A DNA stretch of 64,000 nucleotides from Saliniradius amylolyticus (GTDB taxonomy: Bacteria > Pseudomonadota > Gammaproteobacteria > Enterobacterales > Alteromonadaceae), in contig NZ_CP029347.1 of NCBI RefSeq assembly GCF_003143555.1, forward strand, positions 124,001 to 188,000, read 5' to 3'. Both the position numbers and the translations under genes were made by a program. The notes under the pieces were generated by a model. It had not been told where the DNA came from, did not search any database, and saw only the letters and a list, made by a program, of their open reading frames with translations. This document shows, piece by piece, positions 38,352 through 46,919 of this stretch. Positions within the stretch are counted from its first letter, which is position 1; each line of letters starts with the position of its first letter.

Positions 38352-39794
38352 ATGATGAGACGTTTTTTGTTATTACTAGGCGTTGTCTTTACGCCCTTAG
38401 TCAGTGCTGTACCCTCAGTTATCACCGGCGCCACAGTTTATGATGGCACAGGCGCTGCCCCGCTAACCGATGCGACTATCGTTGTAGATAAGGGCCATGT
38501 TCGCTGTATGGGCTCGGATTGCACGGTTCCTGATACTGCCAATATTGTTGATGCCTCGGGGAAATTTATTACTCCAGGCTTAGTGGATGCTCATGTCCAC
38601 TACGCCGCCAGTGGTTGGATTGATACTCGGCAAGGTTCGCTCCTTGCTCAAAAAGCGTATGATTTAAGCGATGCACAAGATTACCTGAAGGAGCACACTG
38701 AGAAGTTTGACCATAGTTATTTGTGTTCAGGCATCACGGCAGTTCTTGACACTGGTGGCTTTCCCTGGACTTTGCCATTGCAAAGTTCCTCCATTAAAAA
38801 CCCAAATGCTCCAAGATTTTTTGGTTCGGGACCTTTGATCACCCACGGAGCTTCACCAGCCTCGAGATTTGTAATGACTCATCAAAAATACAGAGGCACA
38901 CCTGAGTTCTTACCAATGGCAACGGATGAAGAAGCGAGACAGAGCGTTGCTAGGTTAGCTCAGCTAGGTTCGTCTGCAGTAAAGGTCTGGTATCAGCCAC
39001 CTGCCGATGACGTCGTAGATGAGTTTGATGAGCGATTAAAGGTGGTCGGCCAGGAAGCCAAGCGTCTCGGGCTCAAGTTAATAGTTCATGCACCGGAGCT
39101 TAGAGAAGCAAAGTCGGCTCTCAAAGCAGGTGCAGAAATACTGGTGCACAGTGTTGAGGACCAACTTGTTGACGAGGAGTTTTTGTCTCTGGCCAAGAAA
39201 AACGACGTTGTTTACCAGCCGACCATGGGTATGCAGAAACTAAAAGCTTTGGCAGAGATGGAAATTTATCATGGTTTACCCCCTGATTTTGATGATCCGA
39301 ATGGCTGTATCGACGAGCGAACCCGCGTCCTGGTTCAGGAGGGATATCAGACTTTCAAGAGCTATTATCAGGAAATGTCCGCCACGCAGTTTGCCGACAA
39401 GCTTCTTGCTCGCGGGGAGCTATTGCAGATGGCACAGGTGAATGCCAAGCGAGTCCATGAGGCGGGTATTACTGTTGCCACTTCCACCGATGCCGGGATC
39501 CCAGTCGTATTTCACGGTCCTGCTATTTATACAGAGTTGGAAATGATGGAAGAAGCTGGCATTGAGCCAAAGGATATTATCGTCATGTCGACCCAAAATG
39601 GCGCTAAGGCTATGGGTCTGGAGAACGAGTTAGGTACGCTCGAGAAGGGTAAGAATGCTGACCTGATTATCCTGAAACAGGATCCCGGTCACTCCGCGAG
39701 CGCCTTTCGAACTATCACTCATGTGATGCGCTACGGGCAGTTACGACCAGTGACAGCCTTTGCTCAGGTATCGACTACCGACAGCGCGGAGTAA
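38352..39794 (+). CDS. Exported amidohydrolase
   Basis: About 480 residues. ATG 38352 or 38355 follows AAGGAG (38342-38347) with four or seven bases spacing; the frame also reaches 38262. A signal peptide is visible (MRRFLLLLGVVFTPLVSA). The metallo-hydrolase pattern is ITGATVYDGTGAAPLTDATIVV, then the HxH in GLVDAHVHYA, LIVHAPELREAKSALKAGAEILVHSVED and ATSTDAGIPVVFHG, ending with LGTLEKGKNADLIILKQDP. Substrate unknown; periplasmic peptidase or imidazolone-type roles are common in this subgroup. It stands alone after prpF. Confidence 0.82.
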   Translation: MMRRFLLLLGVVFTPLVSAVPSVITGATVYDGTGAAPLTDATIVVDKGHVRCMGSDCTVPDTANIVDASGKFITPGLVDAHVHYAASGWIDTRQGSLLAQKAYDLSDAQDYLKEHTEKFDHSYLCSGITAVLDTGGFPWTLPLQSSSIKNPNAPRFFGSGPLITHGASPASRFVMTHQKYRGTPEFLPMATDEEARQSVARLAQLGSSAVKVWYQPPADDVVDEFDERLKVVGQEAKRLGLKLIVHAPELREAKSALKAGAEILVHSVEDQLVDEEFLSLAKKNDVVYQPTMGMQKLKALAEMEIYHGLPPDFDDPNGCIDERTRVLVQEGYQTFKSYYQEMSATQFADKLLARGELLQMAQVNAKRVHEAGITVATSTDAGIPVVFHGPAIYTELEMMEEAGIEPKDIIVMSTQNGAKAMGLENELGTLEKGKNADLIILKQDPGHSASAFRTITHVMRYGQLRPVTAFAQVSTTDSAE

Positions 39795-39811
39795 CAGATT
39801 CAGGCCCGGCG

Positions 39812-40231
39812 TTACTCGCCGGGTTGGGTTGTTGGTGCCTGAGTTTTACCCTGACCCAGAGTAAAACTGTGCACGTTGCGGTAACCAAAATCCGCGCCTT
39901 CGGCTAATGTCTGTTGGTTTACCATCAGGCGGTAGTGTCCCTCGGACAGGCCGTCACCGTAGTTGTCTTCAACGGTCAGGGTGTAATCTCCATCATCCAG
40001 GCATAATTGTTCGCGATGTTGGTGGTTGCCCGCATAGCGCGAACCTGAGAACACGACTTCCTGTTGACCTTTAACTAAAGTCCAACGGTTTTCCTGGTGG
40101 CTGAACTTGTCAGTATCCAGTTCTAATATGGCTGTATTCATCTGACATGGGCTTGAGGCATCGGTTAAATTCGCCTGTGCAGTAAAAGCGACACTGCTGA
40201 TTACGAGTACAAGGGTTGAACGTTTCAACAT
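39812..40231 (-). CDS. Secreted protein of unknown function with DNYGDG motif
   Basis: 139 residues with a clear signal peptide (MLKRSTLVLVISSVAFTAQA). The body has CLDDGDYTLTVEDNYGDGLSEGHYRLMVN near residues 80-108. The DNYGDG sequence is found in secreted beta-sandwich modules, often near calcium-binding sites, but I cannot assign a family. It converges on the amidohydrolase gene with 17 bases between the stops. Probable location periplasm or outside. Confidence 0.6.
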   Translation of the reverse strand: MLKRSTLVLVISSVAFTAQANLTDASSPCQMNTAILELDTDKFSHQENRWTLVKGQQEVVFSGSRYAGNHQHREQLCLDDGDYTLTVEDNYGDGLSEGHYRLMVNQQTLAEGADFGYRNVHSFTLGQGKTQAPTTQPGE

Positions 40232-40418
40232 AACAAATCCGGGTCCGTTAGAATGACGGCACCTAGTCTGCCTGCCAACTATGACAGTGATATTGCGGAT
40301 TTATTTCATTCTGGTTTCCTAAGACGGAATGTGAGTGGATTTTCACTAAAGAGTCATGCGGGGGCGTTTTGAGCACCATATACTGAGAGTCTGGAGGCAT
40401 TCACAAAAGGAAAAGCCA

Positions 40419-40904
40419 ATGGAAGAGCAAAATTTGTCGCCGATGACGCCGAATGCACTGGTTGAGCATCCTGAAGGCGGTCGATTCCAGGAAGTATTTC
40501 GCTCCGCTCACCGGGTGCAGACCGACAACGCTCATGAGCGCAGCGCCTTAACCCATATTTATTTCTCCCTGAATCCGGGAGAGGTCAGCCGGTTCCATCG
40601 AGTGACCTCCGATGAAGTATGGAATCTATACCGGGGCGAGGGCATCAAGCTGACGCTATGGGACGGTAGTCATCGCCGTCCTAAGAGTGTCATTCTGTCC
40701 GCTCTGGAGAACTGCTTTTGCCATGTTGTCCCTGCGGGTATGTGGCAGGCAACCGAGCCTTTATCGGACAAGGTTCTGGTGGGCTGCTCGGTGGCACCGG
40801 GATTTGAGTTTGCCGATTTTACCCTGATGGACCCAGCCTCTGCGGAAGCGGAGCAGCTGCGAGCCTTAGCCCCAACCCTTGAGCATCTGATCTCGGGTGT
40901 CTGA
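40419..40904 (+). CDS. Cupin protein, DUF985 family
   Basis: 161 residues from ATG 40419 with AAAGGAAA before it; the frame reaches 40356. DUF985 cupin features are ALVEHPEGGRFQEVFRS, the strand-turn FSLNPGEVSRFHRVTSDEVWNLYRGEGIKLTLW, and CFCHVVPAGMWQATEPLSD followed by VGCSVAPGFEFADF. The metal-binding His/Glu pattern of cupins (RFHR...DEVW) is partly present. Function unknown; some DUF985 proteins are linked to sugar or regulatory roles. Neighbours give no clear clue. Confidence 0.8.
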   Translation: MEEQNLSPMTPNALVEHPEGGRFQEVFRSAHRVQTDNAHERSALTHIYFSLNPGEVSRFHRVTSDEVWNLYRGEGIKLTLWDGSHRRPKSVILSALENCFCHVVPAGMWQATEPLSDKVLVGCSVAPGFEFADFTLMDPASAEAEQLRALAPTLEHLISGV

Positions 40905-41024
40905 GATTGCCAGAACCTAATTAACTGTATAAGTTATGGTAAGTTAGCAGAAAAGCAATCATCACTTCGCTGGAGCCAAATCTGTCAGTGTCAGCGCGGT
41001 GATATGTCAACAGGGTCAAAGTGA

Positions 41025-42035
41025 ATGACGGACATTGTGCTGTACGGCGCGGCCAGTTATGAAGGAAAGGTGTACGCCCAGGTGCTGGTGGCGGCGGGCC
41101 TGAAACCTTTATTGGCGGATAATGTCAGCAGCATTCATCGACAGGCTAAGGAGCTTTTATGCCCCAGTCAGGTGATTAAGCTCAATGGTGATTGGTCCTC
41201 CTTGCTATCGGACGCGAAGGTGCTCATCAATTTAAAAGCACCCTATAAGAAGACACAAAAGAAACTGCTCTCAGCGTGTTTGAAGACCCAGACGCATTAT
41301 TTGGATTTTTGCGACGATATCGCCAGCTTGCAGAGGGTCTACCGGTTTAATAACCATGCTCAGGACCAAGGGGTTATGTTGATGCCAGGAGTGGGACTGA
41401 CGCCAACGGCTTTGGTGGCCACCATGATCAAAACCTTGCTAAACCGGCCTCACCAATTGGTGTTGTTTCAAGGGGTTGAAGGTAAATATACCAAGGCGAT
41501 GAAGTTATCCTGGTTGTCTAAATTGCCACAGTTACCTCAAGCCCGACGCAAGGGGGCCTTAACCGATGCCGATATCTCTCTGGAGCCAAAGTTCTTCGAG
41601 TTACAGGGTCAGCGCTTTGAAGGCATCAGGGACTACTGGCATGGCGATCTTTTCACCGCGGGGTTAGATACCGGCATCGCCAATATCGATATTTACAGTA
41701 CTTATCCTGGTTGGGTTACACGTCTTTTACGTTGGCGCCTCAGGTTCTTGTGCCCCTTTTTGGCCTTTGTTAATGGATTAAAGTCTGACAAAGTCTTAAC
41801 AGACTCACAATTAAAAGCAGGACGTACCCGTATTAAGGCTATAGCTTCCAACGGACAAGACAAGCGAACCCTATCACTGGTGGGGCCCCATCCGGTCAAG
41901 TGGGATGCCCTTTGTCTTGGCGTTATCGTTAAGGAAATACTCAATCGGCATGCGCCGCCGGGGTATCAGACACCCAGTGTTTACGGCAAAGCGCTGCTGG
42001 ATAAGGCTGGCTCAGTGACCTGGTTAAACCATTAG
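41025..42035 (+). CDS. Saccharopine dehydrogenase-like NAD(P)-binding protein
   Basis: 336 residues. The N-terminus MTDIVLYGAASYEGKVYAQVLVAAGLKPLLAD is a Rossmann fold in the saccharopine-reductase/trans-acting enoyl-reductase group. It is followed by AKVLINLKAPYKKTQKKLL and THYLDFCDDIASLQRV. The middle shows GVMLMPGVGLTPTALVATM, and the C-terminal half is basic (LLRWRLRFLCPF). It stands upstream of a small gene and a halogenase on the same strand. The product could modify a hydrophobic substrate, but the reaction is not known. Confidence 0.72.
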   Translation: MTDIVLYGAASYEGKVYAQVLVAAGLKPLLADNVSSIHRQAKELLCPSQVIKLNGDWSSLLSDAKVLINLKAPYKKTQKKLLSACLKTQTHYLDFCDDIASLQRVYRFNNHAQDQGVMLMPGVGLTPTALVATMIKTLLNRPHQLVLFQGVEGKYTKAMKLSWLSKLPQLPQARRKGALTDADISLEPKFFELQGQRFEGIRDYWHGDLFTAGLDTGIANIDIYSTYPGWVTRLLRWRLRFLCPFLAFVNGLKSDKVLTDSQLKAGRTRIKAIASNGQDKRTLSLVGPHPVKWDALCLGVIVKEILNRHAPPGYQTPSVYGKALLDKAGSVTWLNH

Positions 42036-42079
42036 CTCGTATACATTATGGGATAATCAGAGAGTTCTCAGGAGAAACT

Positions 42080-42451
42080 ATGCTGGCTCACGGTAAATTT
42101 AGGGTTGAAACACAGGGTCGGATTGTCCACACCTACCCAGAGGAAGGCTTTAACGAAGAAGGCATCCGTCAGTATTGTCTGAAGGTGTTAGAGCAGGGCA
42201 ATACCCTGCAAAGCTGGCTGCTGTTTGAACATCCCCGCAATCTGGCGGCGGTAACATCGGAGGCAGAAGTGGAGTTATCGAATGCCTATCGGTTGTTCGA
42301 AAGTGCGGGCTGTGTGGCGATTGCTTGTGAAGTGGGACCGGTATACCGGGATATGGTACAAAATCAACTCGGGGCGAACGTGAGTATTCCCGTGTTGGCG
42401 TCCGACAATATGGATGCCTTAAATCAGTTTCTCGAACAGCATTCTCAGTAA
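42080..42451 (+). CDS. Small uncharacterised protein coupled to a flavin halogenase
   Basis: 123 residues, no signal peptide. Strands and helices alternate (GKFRVETQGRIVHTYPEEGFNEEGIRQYCLKVLEQG; SWLLFEHPRNLAAVTSEAEVELSNAYRLFESAGCVAIACE), similar in pattern to the SpoIIAA-like protein at 29248. Its TAA overlaps the ATG of the halogenase gene (TAATG), so the two are made together. I do not recognise a family. A partner or accessory role for the halogenase is possible but unproven. Confidence 0.65.
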   Translation: MLAHGKFRVETQGRIVHTYPEEGFNEEGIRQYCLKVLEQGNTLQSWLLFEHPRNLAAVTSEAEVELSNAYRLFESAGCVAIACEVGPVYRDMVQNQLGANVSIPVLASDNMDALNQFLEQHSQ

Positions 42452-43959
42452 TGGCGAAAATTCAACACATCACTATTCTCGGTGGGGGCACTTCTGGCTG
42501 GCTCAGTGCCGCGATTCTGTCTTATCAGTTTCGACACCAGCCAGTGCGCATTACTCTGGTGGAGTCGGAACAGATTGGCACCATCGGGGTTGGCGAGGCT
42601 ACCATTCCTCCGTTTCTGGATGTACTGAGCAGCATAGGCATCGACCAATTCGACTTTATTCGGCAAACCCAGTCGACTTTCAAGCTTGGCATTCGGTTCA
42701 GCGGATGGTTAGAGCAGACTGATGCCTACATGCATCCCTTTGGTCAACTTGGGCAGCCACTATTCCATCAGGACTTTTATCAGTGCTGGCTTAAGTCTTA
42801 TCAGGCGGGTAACAATAGCCCGTTAATGGCCCATTCTCCCGCTGCCGTGTTAGCAGAGGCGGGCGGCTTTATGATGCCCGCCATGGTCAAAAATCACCCC
42901 ATGCAGGCTTCCGCTTATGCGTTGCATATCGACGCGACTCTGGCAGCGCGATATTTTCGCAACCATGCTGAAAAGCTCGGCGTGGAGCGTGTTGAGGGAC
43001 GGGTGGAGCAAGTTCTCTGTCACGAGAATGGTCACGTATCGCAGCTGTTATTATCCGACGGTAGCGCGGTGGGTGGTCAGCTGTTTTTGGATTGCAGCGG
43101 CTTTTCCGCCCTGATTAGCGGTCAGACGCTGGGTGCCGAATTCGAGGATTGGTCAGAGTTTCTTACGGTTAATGAGGCGGTGACAATTCAAAGTGAACCA
43201 TTCCCAGAGCCGCCGTCTTACACTGAATCCAAGGCCCAGGCCTATGGCTGGAGCTGGCATATCCCTCTGCAGCACCGCACCGGTAATGGCTATGTTTACG
43301 ATAATCGTTATATCGATAGTGAGTCGGCGGCACAGACTCTGCTCGAACAGTTGCCGACGCCACCATTGTCCGACCCAAGACGGATCCGCTTTCGCACCGG
43401 CATTCGGCCCTCACCCTGGTTGGGTAACTGTGTGGCTATCGGGCTGGCGGCAGGCTTTCTGGAACCACTGGAGTCCACCGCTATCCATATGGTGACGCGT
43501 GGAGTGAAGCACCTACTGCGCCTGTTGCCGGATCGCGCTTTTAATCCGGTTCTGCAAGAGGAATACAATCGGCGCATGCGTCGGGATTTTGAAGAAATCA
43601 GAGATTTTTTGGTTCTGCATTACTGTAAAAACCAGCGCTCAGATAGTGAGTTCTGGTGCTACTACCAGAGAATGAACCTGCCTGAGCGATTAGAGAAAAA
43701 GCTGACTCTGTTTGAGGAAAACGGTGGCCTGATACCGGGAGAGGATGACCTATTCACCGCCAACAACTGGTATGCGGTGCTTGAGGGACTGAGAGTCCGG
43801 CCAAGGCGGATGTCGCCGTTATCAGAGGATATACCGGTGACCCGGCTGGAGCCGCTTTTGCAACAGATCCGTCAGAGTTTGACCGATGGCGCACGAGCAA
43901 TGCCAAGCCACCGGGCCTTTATCGACCAGCATTGCCCGGCAACAAAGCCAGGCATGTAA
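42451..43959 (+). CDS. Tryptophan halogenase-family flavoprotein
   Basis: 502 residues. FAD motif GGGTSGWLSAAIL near residue 11, then IGVGEATIPPF (GxGxxTxP region) and the WxWxIP halogenase signature as GWSWHIPLQHR near residue 268. Further family strings are LFLDCSGFSALI and GLAAGFLEPLESTAIHMV. STFKLGIRFSGW has a lysine at the position of the active-site lysine of PrnA-type enzymes. Reduced flavin and oxygen would be needed, but no dedicated flavin reductase lies adjacent. Many family members in Alteromonadales are of unknown substrate, so halogenation should not be assumed. Confidence 0.85.
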   Translation: MAKIQHITILGGGTSGWLSAAILSYQFRHQPVRITLVESEQIGTIGVGEATIPPFLDVLSSIGIDQFDFIRQTQSTFKLGIRFSGWLEQTDAYMHPFGQLGQPLFHQDFYQCWLKSYQAGNNSPLMAHSPAAVLAEAGGFMMPAMVKNHPMQASAYALHIDATLAARYFRNHAEKLGVERVEGRVEQVLCHENGHVSQLLLSDGSAVGGQLFLDCSGFSALISGQTLGAEFEDWSEFLTVNEAVTIQSEPFPEPPSYTESKAQAYGWSWHIPLQHRTGNGYVYDNRYIDSESAAQTLLEQLPTPPLSDPRRIRFRTGIRPSPWLGNCVAIGLAAGFLEPLESTAIHMVTRGVKHLLRLLPDRAFNPVLQEEYNRRMRRDFEEIRDFLVLHYCKNQRSDSEFWCYYQRMNLPERLEKKLTLFEENGGLIPGEDDLFTANNWYAVLEGLRVRPRRMSPLSEDIPVTRLEPLLQQIRQSLTDGARAMPSHRAFIDQHCPATKPGM

Positions 43960-43964
43960 TTGAA

Positions 43965-44564
43965 TCAGCTGGTCACGGGTAGGGCATTAAACACCCGTGC
44001 CACCATTTGTCGCAGACACTCAGGATCCGACTGCACGCTGGCATAGACCCTGAGTCCGATCATTTGCATCTGCAGCCAGCAGGCCAGTTCGCGGCAATTG
44101 GCTGACTCTTCAAGTTTTCCCTGTTGCTGAGACGCTCTCAAGGCGCGTTCAAAAGCGTGCTCTATGTACTCAAGGGACAGACGAGCGCACTCGGCCAGCT
44201 CTTGATGGCTGTCACCGATCTCCGTCACCACCTTGGTTAGCAAACAAATGCGGCACGGTTCGGTGCTGGGACAGTCCCCCGGTTCCAGACTCGCATAGAA
44301 AAAACGCTCTAAACCTGCCATTGCATCAGACGTCTGGGTCAGGTGCTTGTTCAGTAGGTCCAGGCTGTTTTGGGTGTAGCAGTTCAAAACCTCGCGAAAT
44401 AACCCCTCCTTGCTGCCAAAGCCAGAGTAAATACTGCCGGGGCGCATATCCAGTGCTTGCTGTAGGTCTCTCATGGTTGTGGCCTGATAGCCTCGTTGCC
44501 AGAAAAGCTCCATGGCTTTATCGATGGCCGCCTGACGGTCATATTTCGTCATTGGATAACGCAT
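43965..44564 (-). CDS. TetR-family transcriptional regulator
   Basis: 199 residues. The N-terminal helix-turn-helix is YQATTMRDLQQALDMRPGSIYSGFGSKEGLFREVLNCY (about residues 25-62), followed by a ligand domain with cysteine-bearing GDCPSTEPCRICLLTKVVTEIG. It is divergent from the AhpD-like gene at 44661, with two operator palindromes between them (44575-44613), so it probably represses both. The cysteine content suggests an electrophile or quinone signal, as in NemR-like regulators, but that is a guess. Confidence 0.88.
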   Translation of the reverse strand: MRYPMTKYDRQAAIDKAMELFWQRGYQATTMRDLQQALDMRPGSIYSGFGSKEGLFREVLNCYTQNSLDLLNKHLTQTSDAMAGLERFFYASLEPGDCPSTEPCRICLLTKVVTEIGDSHQELAECARLSLEYIEHAFERALRASQQQGKLEESANCRELACWLQMQMIGLRVYASVQSDPECLRQMVARVFNALPVTS

Positions 44565-44574
44565 AACTAAGCAT

Positions 44575-44613
44575 TTGAACGATTGTTCAAATATAGCTTG
44601 AACGAGCGTTCAC
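44575..44613. promoter_or_regulatory. Twin TetR operators
   Basis: TTGAACGATTGTTCAA (44575-44590) is a perfect inverted repeat around four bases. TTGAACGAGCGTTCAC (44598-44613) repeats it imperfectly, 23 bases on. They lie between the divergent TetR gene and the AhpD-like gene. Confidence 0.8.
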
Positions 44614-44660
44614 GTGCAACTATGTTGTTAATGTACTTTTCAGCAATGAATGGAGGAGCA

Positions 44661-45212
44661 ATGACTGACTTTACGTTGCACGATATCCAATCGGCACCCG
44701 AGGCGGCGCAACCCCTGTTGAAAAAATCTCAAGATGCCTTTGGCATGATCCCTAATTTGCATGCGGTGATGGCCGAAGCACCAGGTTTGCTGGAGGGGTA
44801 TCAATTATTGCATCAGCGCGCCACCGAGAGCAGCTTCGATAAGGATGAGCTGACGGTGGTTTGGCAGTCCATTAATGTTGAACACGCCTGTCATTACTGT
44901 GTGCCGGCACACACTGGTATTGCAAAGAATATGGAGGTCAGTGATGAGCTGATCGACGCGCTGAGGGACGAAAAGCCCCTGCCCAGCGATGAACTGGAAA
45001 TACTCAGAGATACGACGCTGGCTCTGGTCAGAGACCGGGGTCATCTTAGTGACTCGCAGCTGGATACGTTTTTCGGCGCAGGCTTCAATAAGCGCCAATT
45101 GCTCGAGATAGTGATGATCCTGAGTCAGAAGGTGATGAGCAACTACGTAAACCATCTGGCAGAAACCCCACTGGATAAACCCTTTGAGCAATTTGAGTGG
45201 CATAAAAGTTAG
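44661..45212 (+). CDS. AhpD-like carboxymuconolactone decarboxylase family protein
   Basis: 183 residues from ATG 44661 (GGAGGAG upstream); the frame extends to 44583, into the operators. The alkylhydroperoxidase-like motif is NVEHACHYCVPAHTGIAK, with Cys-x2-Cys and the following His. IPNLHAVMAEAPGLLEGYQLLHQRA is typical of the 'peroxidase-related' CMD subfamily. Members act on peroxides or as small redox proteins. Control by the divergent TetR is expected. Confidence 0.85.
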   Translation: MTDFTLHDIQSAPEAAQPLLKKSQDAFGMIPNLHAVMAEAPGLLEGYQLLHQRATESSFDKDELTVVWQSINVEHACHYCVPAHTGIAKNMEVSDELIDALRDEKPLPSDELEILRDTTLALVRDRGHLSDSQLDTFFGAGFNKRQLLEIVMILSQKVMSNYVNHLAETPLDKPFEQFEWHKS

Positions 45213-45410
45213 CGACTACCTGTTTAAAATGGTTACGACTTAATCAGTTAGCGACTAAGCTGGTTATGACCACCTTGGTTTTAGTTGCATGCAGTGCCAG
45301 TTATTTTGACGGGTTCAGTTGGTTACTGAATCGACATTCACCAAACGCGACTGAACTTAACGTTTCTTCAGTGAGTAATGACTACACACTGACAATAATG
45401 AGGAGAGATT

Positions 45411-46412
45411 ATGATCAACGCTTATGCAGCCACTGAGCCTGGAGCCAAGCTAGAGGCTTATCAGTATGACCCCGGTGAACTGGGGGAGCATGAGGTGGAA
45501 ATCGAGGTGCATTATTGTGGCATCTGCCACAGTGACCTGAGTATGATCGACAATGAATGGGGCTTATCGGAATACCCCTTGGTGCCAGGCCACGAAGTCG
45601 TAGGCAAGGTGGCCCAGGTTGGTGAGCGGGTGACAGAAGTCACACCCGGGCAGGTCGTGGGGCTGGGGTGGCACTCCGATTATTGTCACCAGTGTGCTCA
45701 TTGTCATAGCGGCGAGCATAACCTTTGTCAGGAGTCCACCATGACTATCGTCGGCCACCATGGCGGTTTCGCCGACAAGGTACGCGCTGATGCTACCAGC
45801 GTAATTCCAATTCCAGACGGCGTCGATCTTAAATCTGCCGGTCCGCTGTTTTGTGGTGGCATTACGGTATTTAATCCCCTGACCCAATTTAATATCAAAC
45901 CCACCGATAAAGTAGCCGTGATTGGCATCGGCGGGTTGGGTCATATGGCCTTGCAATTCCTGAATGCCTGGGGTTGTGAGGTTACCGCATTTACTTCCAG
46001 TGAAGCCAAGAAGCAGGAGGCACTGGAACTTGGCGCTCACCATACCCTTAACTCGCGCGACGAAAAGACTCTCGAAGAAGCTGCCGGGCAGTTTGATATG
46101 ATTTTGTCCACCGTGAACGTCAAACTGGACTGGAACCTGTACCTGAATACCCTGAAACCTAAGGGGCGACTGCATTTTGTTGGTGCGGCTCTGGAACCAT
46201 TGGATATCAATGTGTTTAACCTGATTATGGGTCAGCGCAGCGTGTCCGGTTCACCGGTAGGCAGTCCGGCTACCATCACTGAGATGTTGGACTTTTCCCA
46301 GCGACATGGGATAAAACCAATGGTGCAAACGTATAAGTTTGATCAGGTGAATGAAGCATTGGATCAATTACGCTCAGGTGACGTGCGTTATCGTCTGGTA
46401 CTGGAGCGTTAA
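45411..46412 (+). CDS. Zinc-dependent alcohol dehydrogenase, YahK/AdhC type
   Basis: 333 residues. Catalytic zinc site YCGICHSDL with GHEVVGKVAQVG, and structural zinc cysteines in CHQCAHCHSGEHNLC. The nucleotide fold is VIGIGGLGHMALQFLNAWGCEVTAF. The GHEV and CHxC arrangement places it in the cinnamyl-alcohol/YahK group of NADP-dependent aldehyde reductases. It may serve aldehyde detoxification near the TetR/AhpD pair. About 200 bases with two GTTAGCGACTA direct repeats (45208, 45247) lie ahead of it. A DUF1579 gene follows at 46455. Confidence 0.92.
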   Translation: MINAYAATEPGAKLEAYQYDPGELGEHEVEIEVHYCGICHSDLSMIDNEWGLSEYPLVPGHEVVGKVAQVGERVTEVTPGQVVGLGWHSDYCHQCAHCHSGEHNLCQESTMTIVGHHGGFADKVRADATSVIPIPDGVDLKSAGPLFCGGITVFNPLTQFNIKPTDKVAVIGIGGLGHMALQFLNAWGCEVTAFTSSEAKKQEALELGAHHTLNSRDEKTLEEAAGQFDMILSTVNVKLDWNLYLNTLKPKGRLHFVGAALEPLDINVFNLIMGQRSVSGSPVGSPATITEMLDFSQRHGIKPMVQTYKFDQVNEALDQLRSGDVRYRLVLER

Positions 46413-46454
46413 TGTCTTGAGCTTCAATACTGCGACAGGGAAGGAAGTCTTAAA

Positions 46455-46919
46455 ATGATAACGCAGTTGGAACCGGTGTTGGCCTTGCAAGGTCAATGGC
46501 AAGGCCATAGCCAACTTTATTTGGCCGAAGTGGGCAGTGCCGCCCGCTCCGGCGTCACTGCTTCGGTTACGCCAATGCTGGATCAGCATTTTGTGCGGCT
46601 GGATTATCAATGGCAGCACGAGGGTCAGCCCCATCAAGGCTTTATGATCTTTGGTTATCAACCTACGTCAGACCTGGCGTGCCTACATTGGGCCGATAAC
46701 TGGCACATGGGGCGGGATATTATGGTACTTAAGGGCACTCTTGGCCTGGATACCGGCTGGAATGTCTTTGGTACCTATGCGGCAGCGTCTGGTCCCGACT
46801 GGGGCTGGCGGATCAAGTTCAAGCCCGATCCGCAGCAGACACTGGTTAGTATGTTCAATGTTAGCCCCGACGGCATTCAGACCCTGGCGGTGGAAATGGT
46901 GCTGCAACGCAGCGCCTGA
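46455..46919 (+). CDS. DUF1579-family protein
   Basis: 154 residues, beta-rich, no signal peptide. Strings such as LALQGQWQGHSQLYL, HFVRLDYQWQHEGQPHQGFMIFGYQPTSDLACLHWADNWHMG and GPDWGWRIKFKPDP suit the DUF1579 family of lipocalin-like proteins with repeated Trp. The function is unknown. It follows the alcohol dehydrogenase by 42 bases, likely on the same transcript, and converges on the RND permease gene (stops one base apart). Confidence 0.75.
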   Translation: MITQLEPVLALQGQWQGHSQLYLAEVGSAARSGVTASVTPMLDQHFVRLDYQWQHEGQPHQGFMIFGYQPTSDLACLHWADNWHMGRDIMVLKGTLGLDTGWNVFGTYAAASGPDWGWRIKFKPDPQQTLVSMFNVSPDGIQTLAVEMVLQRSA

